This document shows positions 9,357-18,073 of a stretch of 64,000 nucleotides of DNA, piece after piece. The notes beneath the pieces are model-generated. The model had not been told where the DNA came from. It saw nothing but the letters and a program-made list of their open reading frames with translations, and made no database searches. Source of the stretch: Bacteroidota bacterium (GTDB taxonomy: Bacteria > Bacteroidota > Bacteroidia > Bacteroidales > NBLH01); contig JANYKN010000175.1 in NCBI GenBank assembly GCA_025361565.1, positions 62,001-126,000 of the forward strand, in the 5' to 3' direction. The first letter of the stretch is position 1. Each line of letters opens with the position of its first letter. Both the position numbers and the translations under genes were made by a program.

Positions 9357-9875
9357 TCAGTTTTGGTTTAAAACCTCGTTCCAAATTTGTAATAATTTTT
9401 GACTTTCGTTTTCCCATGCTAATTTTTTAGCATATTCAAAACGGTTTTTCTTTTGGGTGCGGATATTATATATGTCTTGTATCAATTTTGCTATCTCTTG
9501 TTCCATTTCAGCTATTGATTGCCCAGATATTGTGCCCAATTTTTGATGTTCTGATATAAACTGCTTTTGGGCGGTAGTATCTGTGGCCAAAATATATAAG
9601 CCTGATTGGGCATATGCAAAAATTTTGTTGGATAAAGCAATGTCTTTATTTAAATCAACTGACGAAACTTCTATTGCTAATCCAATATCAAATTCCGATA
9701 ATTTAAGATTTAAATCTTTTTGGTTGAGTGGTTTTTCAATTTTAATAAAACTGGCATAGTTTGATAAAAAATCATCATAAAAACTTTGATTCAGTTTGCC
9801 AATCAAAGTCAATTCTATTTGATTTTAAAATTGTTCTGTAACAACTTCAAATGAAAAAGGGTGTAACTCATTCAT
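9357..9875 (-). pseudogene. C-terminal remnant of a GT4 glycosyltransferase with an internal stop
   Basis: Reading from the ATG at 9875 gives a GT4-like segment (HPFSFEVVTEQF), an in-frame TAA at 9827-9825, then NQIELTLIGKLN and a normal GT4 C-terminal half with LNKDIALSNKIFAYAQSGLY. A TTG at 9812 opens the downstream frame. The N-terminal nucleotide-independent Rossmann half is missing. The length is about 170 codons against 340-400 for intact relatives. It is at the downstream edge of the polysaccharide locus and is most likely decayed. Confidence 0.75.
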
Positions 9876-9952
9876 TTTTAATTATCTTATGTGAATATTT
9901 TAAACAGAAATAATCATTTCATGTGTATTATCAATAATGAAATCCTACATTT

Positions 9953-11044
9953 TCAATTGTTTTTTGAATTTGTACTCATTATTTTGCTAAATTTCACTTT
10001 CATTTTTAAAAACCGTTTTTCAAAAATTTCATATGAAATCCAAGATATTGCAACAGAAATTGAAATAATCAGAAAGTATATTAATATTTTGTTTATTAAA
10101 TTTTCTTGAAATTTGTTTTTCAAGAAAAAAGCTAGAATTGTAATTATAAACATATGATAAACATAAATCCCATATGATATTTTCCCAATAAAATCAAACA
10201 ATTTATTTTCTAAACTTACTAACGTTTTAGAATTACTGCTTACATTTAGGATAATAATCAAATATATTACTGCGTAAATTTCATGATCAAGTGCACTGAA
10301 AATATGAATTACTCCTGTAAAACATGATACTAATAGATGGACCCAACATACAACTTGTAATATCGGATGAAAAATTACTCTTTTAAATATCTGGTTAGAT
10401 TGCACCCAAAAAGCACCTATTGCACCTAATGCCATACAATGGATCCTTGTTGCTCCAAAATATGAATAAAGTAAACCATTTTCGGTAAATCGGAAAAAAA
10501 GTTTTGTTCCTAGAAAAATAAAAAACACGATTATTAGAGTATACAGAATATTTTTTGATTTTTTAAATAATACAGGCCAAAATGCATAAAACTGTTCTTC
10601 AACTCCTATAGACCAAAGAGGTGTAATTATTGAAATTGTTGTATTTAAAGCAAATGGAATATTCGGCAAAAGCAAAAAGTAGAATAGGTATGATGTAAAT
10701 ATATTTTTAGGTGTCTCAATATTAGATAAATATGGGATTAATAAAATTGATAGCAATAAAGCAAAAAAATATAATGGCCAAATTCTTAATATACGTCTTA
10801 GATAAAAATCTTTAATGGAAATGGTTGAATATTTATTTTTCTCTTTTAAAAGAAGATATGTTATTAAGTACCCACTAAGAACAAAAAAAAGTGTTACTCC
10901 AAAACCTGATATAGGATTTTCTTTACCAATTAATCCAAACATTGGAAAAAATTGATAAATGTGCCAAAACATTACCATCATTGCCGCAATTGCCCTTATT
11001 CCATTTAAACTAGGCAAATAAATCTTTTCTTGATTATTATACAT
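9953..11044 (-). CDS. membrane acyltransferase (acyltransferase_3, OafA-like)
   Basis: Transfers an acyl (often acetyl) group to a sugar of a surface polysaccharide or lipid at the inner membrane. 363 aa with about ten hydrophobic helices. The N-terminus has the family signature LPSLNGIRAIAAMMVMFWH with the catalytic His, followed by FGVTLFFVLSGYLITYLL near residue 48, and WSIGVEEQFYAFWPVL near 145. Length and layout are typical of the family. It sits 107 bp downstream of a GT4 gene in the same direction, which supports decoration of the glycan made by this locus. Confidence 0.9.
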   Translation of the reverse strand: MYNNQEKIYLPSLNGIRAIAAMMVMFWHIYQFFPMFGLIGKENPISGFGVTLFFVLSGYLITYLLLKEKNKYSTISIKDFYLRRILRIWPLYFFALLLSILLIPYLSNIETPKNIFTSYLFYFLLLPNIPFALNTTISIITPLWSIGVEEQFYAFWPVLFKKSKNILYTLIIVFFIFLGTKLFFRFTENGLLYSYFGATRIHCMALGAIGAFWVQSNQIFKRVIFHPILQVVCWVHLLVSCFTGVIHIFSALDHEIYAVIYLIIILNVSSNSKTLVSLENKLFDFIGKISYGIYVYHMFIITILAFFLKNKFQENLINKILIYFLIISISVAISWISYEIFEKRFLKMKVKFSKIMSTNSKNN

Positions 11045-11151
11045 TCTTACAAGACAGTCTAATTGGAAAACAATTTTGTTGATCCAAATTATAAAAATTA
11101 ATTCTGGAATTATAATAACAATATTCTAAATTTCATTTCAACAACAAATAT

Positions 11152-12174
11152 TCAAATTCTAATTCTTTGTAACAATTCCAAATACTGTCCTGCAATAATT
11201 TCAACAGAAAAACGATTCACACAGTCCTTTCTAACTTCATCTCTATCGATATTGCCAATATTTGCAACAGCATCTATCATTTCTTTTTTATTTTCAACTA
11301 TAAATCCTGTCTTTGCATGAGTTACCACTTCGGGAACAGACCCCCTGTTAAAGCCAATTACAGGTAGGCCGCATGCCATTGCCTCGGCCATTACAATTCC
11401 AAAAGGTTCTTCCCATTTGATTGGGAATAAAAAAGCCTTACTACGCTGTAAATAATACAACTTCTGCTCATCATTTACTGGGCCCACATATTCTATCAAT
11501 GGATTTTCCAAATATGGCTTAATATAAGTATTAAAATATTCATCATGTCCGGGTTGAATATTACCAGCAATAATTAGTTTTGTATTGGTTGCCAATGCCG
11601 TTTCGATACATTCCTTTGTGCCTTTAATATCTTCTATCCTACCTAAAAACATCAGATAATCTTTTTCGATATTTTCGTTTGGCACAAAATAACTCGTATC
11701 CACAAAATTGTAAACAGGGGTGAACTTTTTTGTATTTTTTAAATGCGTCAACATATGTTCTGCAGCAGAAGTAAAGTTTATTTTTTTTCCTCCAATTATA
11801 CTTGCTAATTTGGTAGAATGAGGACTAATAAGTCTTCCATAAGTTTGTAAAAATGAAAGGTTTGAAGTCAATAATAAAGGATACGTATAAAGCAATCTGG
11901 AAAAACTGTGGACTACATCCGGCTTAATTTTTTTTGCTACTTTGTATAACTTTATTGCATTTTTAGCCACATTTTTGTAGCCCCTTGAGTATAAAGCTGG
12001 AAAATGAAATATCTCTTCAGCAGCTGTGCAGGTTGATTCCGGATGTGCCAATAAATAAACCAAGTGCCCTTGTTTTTTATATTCGTGGGCAAGTCCATCC
12101 ACCAGTCGCTCTATTCCTCCATATAACTTGGGTGGAACCGGTATTTCAGGATCGCAGGTTAAAAGAATTTTCAT
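11152..12174 (-). CDS. glycosyltransferase family 4
   Basis: 340 aa, GT-B fold. The N-terminal acceptor domain has LYGGIERLVDGLAHEYKKQGH. The C-terminal donor domain holds DYLMFLGRIEDIKGTKECIE near residue 165 and the EX7E signature EPFGIVMAEAMACGLPVIGF near 255, where the two Glu bind the nucleotide sugar. It probably adds one sugar to a lipid-linked glycan on the cytoplasmic side of the inner membrane. It is followed by the acyltransferase gene on the same strand. Sugar specificity cannot be read from sequence. Confidence 0.9.
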   Translation of the reverse strand: MKILLTCDPEIPVPPKLYGGIERLVDGLAHEYKKQGHLVYLLAHPESTCTAAEEIFHFPALYSRGYKNVAKNAIKLYKVAKKIKPDVVHSFSRLLYTYPLLLTSNLSFLQTYGRLISPHSTKLASIIGGKKINFTSAAEHMLTHLKNTKKFTPVYNFVDTSYFVPNENIEKDYLMFLGRIEDIKGTKECIETALATNTKLIIAGNIQPGHDEYFNTYIKPYLENPLIEYVGPVNDEQKLYYLQRSKAFLFPIKWEEPFGIVMAEAMACGLPVIGFNRGSVPEVVTHAKTGFIVENKKEMIDAVANIGNIDRDEVRKDCVNRFSVEIIAGQYLELLQRIRI

Positions 12175-12300
12175 CTGTTATTTGTTATTCTTAATTTATC
12201 CAAACAATTCATTTGTTTTGGATTTTGTATACTCTAATAATTTCCCAATAATACAAATTATATGGTGATATTTTTATTGATTTCCGAAAATTAACGAATA

Positions 12301-12441
12301 AACTTTCTCGCCGCAAGCAGACGAGGTATTGAAGTGAAAAGTTTTTTTAATATTTCGCTGCAAGCTTCGCTTTAGGTATCAGTTCGACTGAATAATTCCA
12401 ATGCATCTTCGACTTCCAAAATTATAGTTTCACTGATTTAA
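12301..12441. repeat. dispersed intergenic repeat block (also at 55.05-55.24 kb)
   Basis: Contains a TCAGTTCGAC segment, a run toward CATCTTCGACTT, and TCACTGATTTAAA at the end. The same words in the same order and spacing recur at 55168-55235, 43 kb away. Both are preceded by a CCGCAAGC word. It occupies most of the gap between the GT4 and the J-domain gene; no gene is seen in that gap. Confidence 0.6.
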
Positions 12442-12460
12442 ATATCAATAAAGAAACAGT

Positions 12461-13501
12461 TTAATCTTCATCCAAATCATTATAATACTCATTTACAAAC
12501 TCTACCATTTGTTCTTGTCTGTTGGGTATTTTGAATTCGTTGATGATTGCAGTTAAAGACTTGCAGGCAGATTTCCCTTCGCGGGTGGCAGACACGATAC
12601 GAGAAATGGCCATAGGAACCGGCATATGCATTACGGATGAAACAACCGAATATCTGGGGTTTGAATATAAACCGGCTTTTCTTTGCTCTAATTCTGTTGC
12701 TTGTTGCTTTAGTGCCGAAATATAAATTTTTAATTTTTCATCCGAAAGGCTTTCCAAGTGTTCCTTTTCTTTGTGCACCCAATCCATTTCCAATTTCAAT
12801 AAAGTAGCCATGTCTTTCTGGCTATAGGCTACTGTCACTTTTTTCATCAGCTCTTCTTTTTCAAGCTTTAAAACAGGTTCAATCTCTGTATCGGGGTGTA
12901 GAACCTTAGCCAATGCAATATAAACACAGCGTATACTCTTTTTTTTAACGGATTCACTTGCTTTGGCTCTTTCTTCCCTAAAGAATTGTTTCTTTGTCTT
13001 CTCCTTTTTTTCGGTTGAATCCTTTATTTCTTCCTCTTGCTGAATTTTAGAATCTGTTTCTTCACCTTCTTTTTGAGATTTAAAATCAGTAACAGGTTCT
13101 TCCTTCTCCTGTATTTGGTATTCAATATCAATATTGTATTCGGTTTCTGACCATTGGTTGTAAAATTCAATTTGTTCGGGACTGGGATCTATCACATAAA
13201 ATGCATTTTTACACAAATCATTTATAACTGCTATAATACTATCATGCTTCTTTTTCGAAATCCCCACATTTTCAATGACCTTTGCCAGTAATTTTGCCAA
13301 TTCGATGCGCAGATTGGCTATTTTGATATCAATGGGGAACAGATTTTTGTTATAGACCTCTACCAGTTCTTCGAATTGATTGGTTTCTTTTTCAATGGCC
13401 TTCTCCAAACTTTCGATGCTGGTAGCAAGCTTGTTAAAAAGCAATTGGTTCTTCGAAAGTGGTTTTTGTTGGTTGTTTGAAATTGTGAGTTTTGATTCCA
13501 T
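12461..13501 (-). CDS. J-domain-like protein of unknown function
   Basis: 346 aa, cytoplasmic, no signal or membrane segment. Residues 1-120 are predicted helical and coiled-coil (ESLEKAIEKETNQFEELVEV). About 140-195 is a low-complexity Glu/Lys linker. Near 200-250 is CVYIALAKVLHPDTE, with the HPD tripeptide of J domains, then EELMKKVTVAYSQKDMATLL, the expected third helix. The J domain is thus internal, not N-terminal. A C-terminal helical region follows. The role is probably recruitment of a DnaK-type chaperone, but the partner is unknown. It lies between polysaccharide genes and a transposase and seems unrelated to glycan synthesis. Confidence 0.7.
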   Translation of the reverse strand: MESKLTISNNQQKPLSKNQLLFNKLATSIESLEKAIEKETNQFEELVEVYNKNLFPIDIKIANLRIELAKLLAKVIENVGISKKKHDSIIAVINDLCKNAFYVIDPSPEQIEFYNQWSETEYNIDIEYQIQEKEEPVTDFKSQKEGEETDSKIQQEEEIKDSTEKKEKTKKQFFREERAKASESVKKKSIRCVYIALAKVLHPDTEIEPVLKLEKEELMKKVTVAYSQKDMATLLKLEMDWVHKEKEHLESLSDEKLKIYISALKQQATELEQRKAGLYSNPRYSVVSSVMHMPVPMAISRIVSATREGKSACKSLTAIINEFKIPNRQEQMVEFVNEYYNDLDED

Positions 13502-13572
13502 TTTAAATTCTAAGGCTAGCTGGTAAAATTATGTCAAATTTTTAATATTACAAGCAGTCCTTAGAATAGGGA

Positions 13573-13644
13573 GCTCAAGCGGACGCTTGCACCAGCATGG
13601 GCCAACGGAAGCTCTCTTCACTAGCGCAAGCGTCCGCTTGTGCT
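13573..13644. repeat. REP-like inverted repeats downstream of the RAYT gene
   Basis: CAAGCGGACGCTTG at the left and CAAGCGTCCGCTTG at the right of this stretch, each self-complementary, the first followed by CACCAGC. A related copy lies on the other side of the transposase gene at 14307-14336. Flanking palindromes are the usual setting of REP-associated tyrosine transposases. Confidence 0.8.
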
Positions 13645-13660
13645 AATATCAAAAAGTATT

Positions 13661-14209
13661 TCAAATCTTACATATGTCCAATAATCCTTTATTATCTGCA
13701 TAATCCTTTGCACTGCTGTATAAATATTCTTCTGCATTTTCAACAAATCCTTCAATAACAGGATTATTATGAATATAATCAAGTTTTTGTTTGGTAACCA
13801 TAGGAGAAAATAATTCAATAGGATGATTATTCTGTTGCCAAAATTGAAACTCTTCATTGTTACTATTCTTAATTCCAGCTCGTTTCATCATCCATATCAT
13901 CCATTCTTTTCTGCTTTCTGACGGATTTTCCAAAATAGCTTTTTTAATTCGCGTAGAAGTGAAACTCTTCAGATCCCGCAATATGCCCGATAATTCCTTG
14001 TTTTCACTGCTTATGATCAAATGTACATGACTAGTCATGATGCACCAGGCATGAATTCGTAAATCCTTATTTTTCTGACAATATCGCAAACTTTCAACAA
14101 ATATGTCTTTGTAATCACGTCTTATAAAAACATCAATCCAGTATACTACAGCAAAACTGACAAAATAGATTCCTTCGTTGTTATTTATTTTATATTTTCT
14201 ACTCATCAC
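13661..14209 (-). mobile_element. REP-associated tyrosine transposase (RAYT, Y1/IS200-like)
   Basis: 182 aa single-strand transposase of the HUH superfamily. It has the HUH metal motif in MTSHVHLI near residue 60 and the catalytic Tyr in KLDYIHNNPV near 150, with IHAWCIMTSH upstream, all in the usual order and full length. It is probably active or recently so. The gene is flanked by copies of a CAAGCGTCCGCTTG palindrome, as expected for a transposase that moves REP sequences. A fragment of a second copy of its 3' end is at 16662-16724. Confidence 0.92.
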
Positions 14210-14306
14210 TTTTATTGCTAAAATACAAGGATTATTTTAAAGTTCTAACTACTGTGATCTCACTGTGCAATTTTTCAGAGAACTGGATTTGAATTATTTA
14301 GATAAA

Positions 14307-14336
14307 GACACAAGCGTCCGCTTGCACCAGCGCGAG
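14307..14336. repeat. REP-like palindrome upstream of the RAYT gene
   Basis: ACAAGCGTCCGCTTGCACCA, then GCGCG. It matches the palindromes at 13573-13644 and completes the bracket around the transposase gene. Confidence 0.8.
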
Positions 14337-14376
14337 AAAACAACAAGTCGAAAGTTTTGAAGTTCTTGCCATTGTA

Positions 14377-14688
14377 TCAAATTTTTGAGCGTTTCGAATA
14401 AAAATGGCGTTGTGGTTTGTTTGTATAACATTTAAAGTTTGTTTTTTCCAGATTTAGAAAGGCAGAAGCAAAATGTAAGCTTTTTTCAGAAAGATAAATG
14501 GTTTTGGTCATAGTTTCAATTACTTGCTGGTTTCCAAAATAAGCAACAACATTTAAAACATCGTTAAAAGTTCCATGTTCAAATACTTTCCGTATAATAA
14601 ATGCAGCATATTTATCAGGCTCTTTGAGCAGTTTTTCAAAATCAACATCCCAAAAAGCCCTTGGAGTTATATTTAATAATTTGTGCAT
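14377..14688 (-). CDS. DUF6922-type small protein
   Basis: 103 aa. It begins MHKLLNITPRAFWDVDFEKL, then IIRKVFEHGTFNDVLNVVAYF, and ends with FASAFLNLEKTNFKCYTNK, the layout of a small Bacteroidota family of unknown function (FWD, a V-x-E-x-G block, then a Phe/Cys-Tyr block). Such proteins often sit alone or next to nucleotidyltransferase-like genes in accessory regions, which suggests a toxin-antitoxin or regulatory role, unproven. No partner gene is adjacent here. Confidence 0.7.
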   Translation of the reverse strand: MHKLLNITPRAFWDVDFEKLLKEPDKYAAFIIRKVFEHGTFNDVLNVVAYFGNQQVIETMTKTIYLSEKSLHFASAFLNLEKTNFKCYTNKPQRHFYSKRSKI

Positions 14689-14827
14689 GGAATGAATAAA
14701 TATTAAAATAGATTTGAAGTAAATTTAAAAATAAACTCATTATAAATCAAATGTATCTATTAAAATATAGAATCCATAAAAGGCCTAGAAACAGATGGAG
14801 TTTTCAGCCAGCGGAAATCAACAATTT

Positions 14828-14988
14828 TAAATACACTCCATTATGCTCTGTCGCCACTTCTTTAAAAGTACGCACTGGGTCTATATTTTATTTGAGTAAA
14901 GGTGAAAGTTCGGGTTCATTGATTAATTGTTCCTTGAGGCTATTGGCATCCCCATTTTTAAACAAAAGGCCATTTATATTGTATTTTA
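14828..14988 (-). pseudogene. fragment C: 3' end of the GT4 gene at 18.1 kb
   Basis: Reading the reverse strand gives NINGLLFKNGDANSLKEQL and, after short gaps and one stop, NIDPVRTFKEVATEHNGVY, matching the last 55 residues of the GT4 gene at 18074-19360 (NLNGLLFKNGNSKSLKEQL, NIGPVRTFKEVAAEHDGVY). It includes the gene end but no upstream part. It bounds the HNH module on the left. No other gene is seen in 14689-15125. Confidence 0.85.
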
Positions 14989-15125
14989 CTGTTTCTTAGT
15001 TGTTAATATAATGGACAATTTTGCCCTAAAATCATGCACCCACTCATAAAAATGATTATATTTGTGCAAAGCGTTGCTTGATGCTGGCTTTAAATTTATA
15101 ATTTGAATGTTTAAATAACAAAACA

Positions 15126-15524
15126 ATGGACACCAAAATACATCAAAAACAGCTAAACAATGTTTTTCAAAAACTAGGCGAATTAAATTTACTCGAATTG
15201 GACGAAGTAATGAACAGAATTGTGGGTTTGAGGAAACAAAAACTCCCAAATGTTCTTTCGAAGATTGAATCTGATTTATTAAGGAAAATAAATCACGCTG
15301 CACCGACAGAAATTCAGAAACGTTATGATTTTTTAATCAAAAAGCGAAAAAATGAATCTTTAAAAGTCACAGAACTACAGGAATTACTTGAATTGACCTC
15401 TTATTTTGAAAACCAAAATGTACAGCGGCTTGGCTATTTAATTGAATTAGCAAAAGTAAGGAACGTAAGCCTTGATGAACTGATTGAGCAACTGGATATA
15501 AAACCGCGCTTGCATGTCGCTTAA
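15126..15524 (+). CDS. small helical protein, partner of the HNH nuclease
   Basis: 132 aa, predicted all-helical, no membrane segment. Core: SDLLRKINHAAPTEIQKRYD followed by LIKKRKNESLKVTELQELLE and LAKVRNVSLDELIEQLDI. Similar small proteins precede HNH genes in cyanobacteria and Bacteroidota (pattern recalled, not searched). The next gene starts inside its last 11 bases, so the two are translationally coupled. An antitoxin or regulatory role is plausible but not shown. It is on the forward strand, opposite to the surrounding polysaccharide genes, as expected for inserted cargo. Confidence 0.7.
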   Translation: MDTKIHQKQLNNVFQKLGELNLLELDEVMNRIVGLRKQKLPNVLSKIESDLLRKINHAAPTEIQKRYDFLIKKRKNESLKVTELQELLELTSYFENQNVQRLGYLIELAKVRNVSLDELIEQLDIKPRLHVA

Positions 15525-15927
15525 CAAATTGAAAGAACAAGTTTACAACAGGGCAAATGGCTTATGTGAATATTGCAAAAGCCCCGCGAATATTTCAACC
15601 CAATCTTTTGTTATAGAACATATTATACCAAAAAGTAAAGAGGGTAAAACCAGCCTTGAAAATTTGGCACTATCGTGTCAGGGCTGCAATAATTATAAAT
15701 ACAATAAAATTTCGGGAATAGACTCAATCCTAAATAAAAAAGTAAATTTGTTCCATCCACGACAACAAGCATGGAACAACAATTTTGCATGGAGTGACGA
15801 TGGGCTTGAAATAATTGGAATTAATGCGATTGGTAGAGTAACCATTGATACATTGAAACTAAACAGAACTGAACTGAAAAACTTGCGAAAACTATTGACT
15901 GAAGTTGGAAAACACCCACCTAAATAA
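15514..15927 (+). CDS. HNH endonuclease
   Basis: 137 aa, a metal-dependent DNA nuclease. The first CxxC (LCEYC) near residue 17, EHIIPKSKEGKTSLENLAL near 38 with the His of the active site, and LSCQGCNNYK near 59 form a complete HNH/zinc-finger unit. A 70-residue C-terminal part (FHPRQQAWNNNFAWS) is typical of stand-alone members. ATG at 15514 overlaps the upstream gene. The pair lies between two fragments of a glycosyltransferase 3' end, so it looks like an inserted two-gene module, possibly defensive or toxin-antitoxin. Confidence 0.85.
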   Translation: MSLNKLKEQVYNRANGLCEYCKSPANISTQSFVIEHIIPKSKEGKTSLENLALSCQGCNNYKYNKISGIDSILNKKVNLFHPRQQAWNNNFAWSDDGLEIIGINAIGRVTIDTLKLNRTELKNLRKLLTEVGKHPPK

Positions 15928-15941
15928 TTTCAAAAAACCTT

Positions 15942-16000
15942 TTGTACACCCAATCATGCTCCGAGGCCACTTCTTTAAAAGTACGAACAGGGCCAATGTT
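15942..16000 (-). pseudogene. fragment B: last codons of the GT4 gene at 18.1 kb
   Basis: The reverse strand reads NIGPVRTFKEVASEHDWVYK, matching the end of the intact GT4 at 18074 and fragment C at 14828. At AATGTT the homology stops and IS982 coding sequence begins on the other strand, so the two were joined at a few shared bases. Confidence 0.85.
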
Positions 16001-16649
16001 GATGATAGAGAACCGTTGAAAAACAAGAGTTTCCATTATAAAATATTTGGAAAAATAATTGAAGATCGTGGATATATTAGCCAGGAATTATTTGAACAGT
16101 TATTTAGAAACTGTTTAAATTTTATATTGAACCCACTTCGGGGTTCTAAACGTGTTGGCTTATTTTCCTCCGGTTTACACCGGAGGTTATTCATATTCAA
16201 GTCTTTCAGACTTGTGTATGATGAAAAGGGTTTAATCTGAATAACCTTGGGTGTCAACCCAGGGAACATGAAGGACATAATACAACAACCCTAAACTTAG
16301 CGAAGCGATCTCTCCGAAGGAAAAGGGTTGAACAATAATGTGTATTGAATAAATTTAATTTAAACAGTTATTTATAGATGGGATACATCTAATTACAAAA
16401 TTACGCAAAAACATGAAGAATTGTTTAATGCATGTTCACGATCGTATATTATTGAGAAAGAGGGCTATAATTGAATGTGTCAATGATGAATTGAAGAATA
16501 TTTGTCAAATTGAGCATACAAGGCACAGAAGTTTTGAAAATTTCTTGACTAACCTGATTTCGGGACTGATTGCATACTCATTTTTAGATAAAAAACCTTC
16601 AATTAATATTGATATTATTGATAATCAATCCCTAAGAAAATGTGCTTAA
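15995..16649 (+). mobile_element. IS982-family transposase remnant, 5'-truncated and interrupted by a MITE-like insert
   Basis: Translation gives NVDDREPLKNKSFHYKIFGK and GYISQELFEQLF before the insert, then LITKLRKNMKN and LLRKRAIIECVNDELKNICQ after it, closing with LIAYSFLDKKPSIN. This is the C-terminal third of an IS982-family DDE transposase, including the final Glu region (IIECVNDELKN). The N-terminal two thirds and the left end are missing, so it is inactive. It begins exactly where GT4 fragment B ends. Confidence 0.88.
16107..16374. mobile_element. MITE-like insertion in the IS982 remnant
   Basis: Terminal inverted repeats AACTGTTTAAATT at 16109-16121 and AATTTAAACAGTT at 16357-16369. 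AACAGTTATTTA is present on both sides (16095-16106 and 16363-16374). Removing the insert restores the transposase reading. It encodes no protein but holds several strong hairpins: CCTCCGGTTTACACCGGAGG, CAAGTCTTTCAGACTTG and CCTTGGGTGTCAACCCAGG. Confidence 0.75.
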
Positions 16650-16661
16650 ATCGAACTCACG

Positions 16662-16724
16662 TTAAAAAGTATTTCAAATCTTATATATGTCCAATAATCC
16701 TTTAATATCTACATATTCCTTTAC
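16662..16724 (-). pseudogene. remnant of a second RAYT transposase 3' end
   Basis: About 60 bp nearly identical to the 3' end of the RAYT gene at 13648-13710, including the AAAAAGTATTTCAAATCTTA stretch. Nothing upstream of it matches. From here to 17087 no gene is visible. Confidence 0.75.
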
Positions 16725-17027
16725 GTTGAGGATATTCATGTTTTTAATAATGGGCGCAATAAAAAAGTGAACCAATTTAGTAATTACAATAATTGGTTTA
16801 CATCATTATTAAAACGACTCAGTTATTAAGTAAATTAAGTTCGGGAAAAAGTCAAGGAGATTATGTTTATACTTATCTGTCTTTATTAATAGGATAAAAT
16901 GTTTGGGTTAAACGTGTTTTAGTTTGGATATTTGGTAAACCAGTTCACTTGTAAGGTGAACCTGCATTACTTTATGTATACTATTGTGGAATAATTAGTC
17001 CTACAAGCTAGAAAATTATATGTAAAA

Positions 17028-17054
17028 AACCCTGGAAAAAAAATCCAGGGTCTT
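17028..17054 (-). terminator. intrinsic terminator of the gene at 17.1 kb
   Basis: On the reverse strand, ACCCTGGA, a loop of T, then TCCAGGGT followed by a T-rich run, 34 bp after the stop codon. Confidence 0.75.
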
Positions 17055-17087
17055 AATCATTGAATTAAGATATGCATTTCAATTAAG

Positions 17088-17552
17088 CTAAGAAACTTTT
17101 TTAGTGGCACCCTGACCTTCGAATAATTTTTTCATTTCGTCAACCATGCTTTGAGTTCCGGGAACACCATTTTTGGCCGCACCCTGTGCAGTTCTGTATA
17201 TATTCCTTGCGGCTTCAAAAGCATCCGTGCCAGCTGCCATACGGGTATCTGCTATTATCTCATAAATGCTCGATATTTCCCTTGCAATACTACTTAAATC
17301 TTTGAATAGGCCAAGGTCATTGGTATATTCGTTTAAGTCGATATAAAGGGGAACAATCTTTGGCTCTTGCTTGCCAAATTGAATAGCTTTTTCAACAAAT
17401 GGAAGCCGTCCATCATCAACTGATGACAATCCCTGTCTCTGTTCTTTTGTCAATTTAATACCAAAACTAAAAATTGCATGTAATTCGGCAAGATTTGCCA
17501 AGGCTTTGGCTTGGTTTTCTGCACTGATTGTTGCTGAAATGTAATTTGACAT
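17088..17552 (-). CDS. conserved small hypothetical protein
   Basis: 154 aa, mostly helical, no signal peptide. It starts MSNYISATISAENQAKALAN and contains IVPLYIDLNEYTNDLGLFKD, then IYEIIADTRMAAGTDAFEAA and IYRTAQGAAKNGVPGTQSM. The even codon use, own terminator and clear start make it a real gene, but no family with known function was recognised. It lies among inserted elements between the GT4 gene and its 3' fragments. The 520 bp upstream (17553-18073) hold no convincing gene. Confidence 0.7.
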   Translation of the reverse strand: MSNYISATISAENQAKALANLAELHAIFSFGIKLTKEQRQGLSSVDDGRLPFVEKAIQFGKQEPKIVPLYIDLNEYTNDLGLFKDLSSIAREISSIYEIIADTRMAAGTDAFEAARNIYRTAQGAAKNGVPGTQSMVDEMKKLFEGQGATKKVS

Positions 17553-18073
17553 TTTTTTTAGTATTCGTTAATAATACATACAAAACTATTAATTCACCCA
17601 TTTAGTATATGGAATTCTATGTTTAATAACATATTAAAAGCAGAAACCTAAGAACAATAGGACGGGTAATCTTACGTTTAGGATGTTGTTTTTTAGAGAA
17701 AATTATAATTTTCGAACTTGGTTTGAAAATACCATTGTAACGTGCTATTAACCCGCACACATTGGTTTTTCTATCTATGAATCACGAAGTGCTCATCGAA
17801 GCTAATAATAATGCGGGAACTGGAGCGAAACGTAGATCACCAAAGGTAAATCCTGATTTAGTGAAGCTTGATTTTGCCCGTCTGTCCACCCGGACAGGGG
17901 CTTCCAAAATCTTAGCTGAACTAAGGCAAAGCCGATCTCAAAGCCTATGGTCCCCAATAGTCGTAACTTATTCGCTATCTTTGATAGCAAAAATTCTATG
18001 AAGCGCAAGCCCTCATCGAAGATAATTTTGTGGGTTAATTGAGATATTAGTTAGCAAGCTACACCTATATAAT

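Noticed and set aside
15905-16240. 111-aa forward frame as a gene of its own
   Set aside because: It is a chance join of antisense GT4 fragment B, an IS982 piece and the start of the MITE-like insert.
17762-18001. 79-aa forward open frame in the gap before the GT4 gene
   Set aside because: No recognisable domain, unusual composition, and the region shows repeated CATCGAAG-type words rather than coding pattern.
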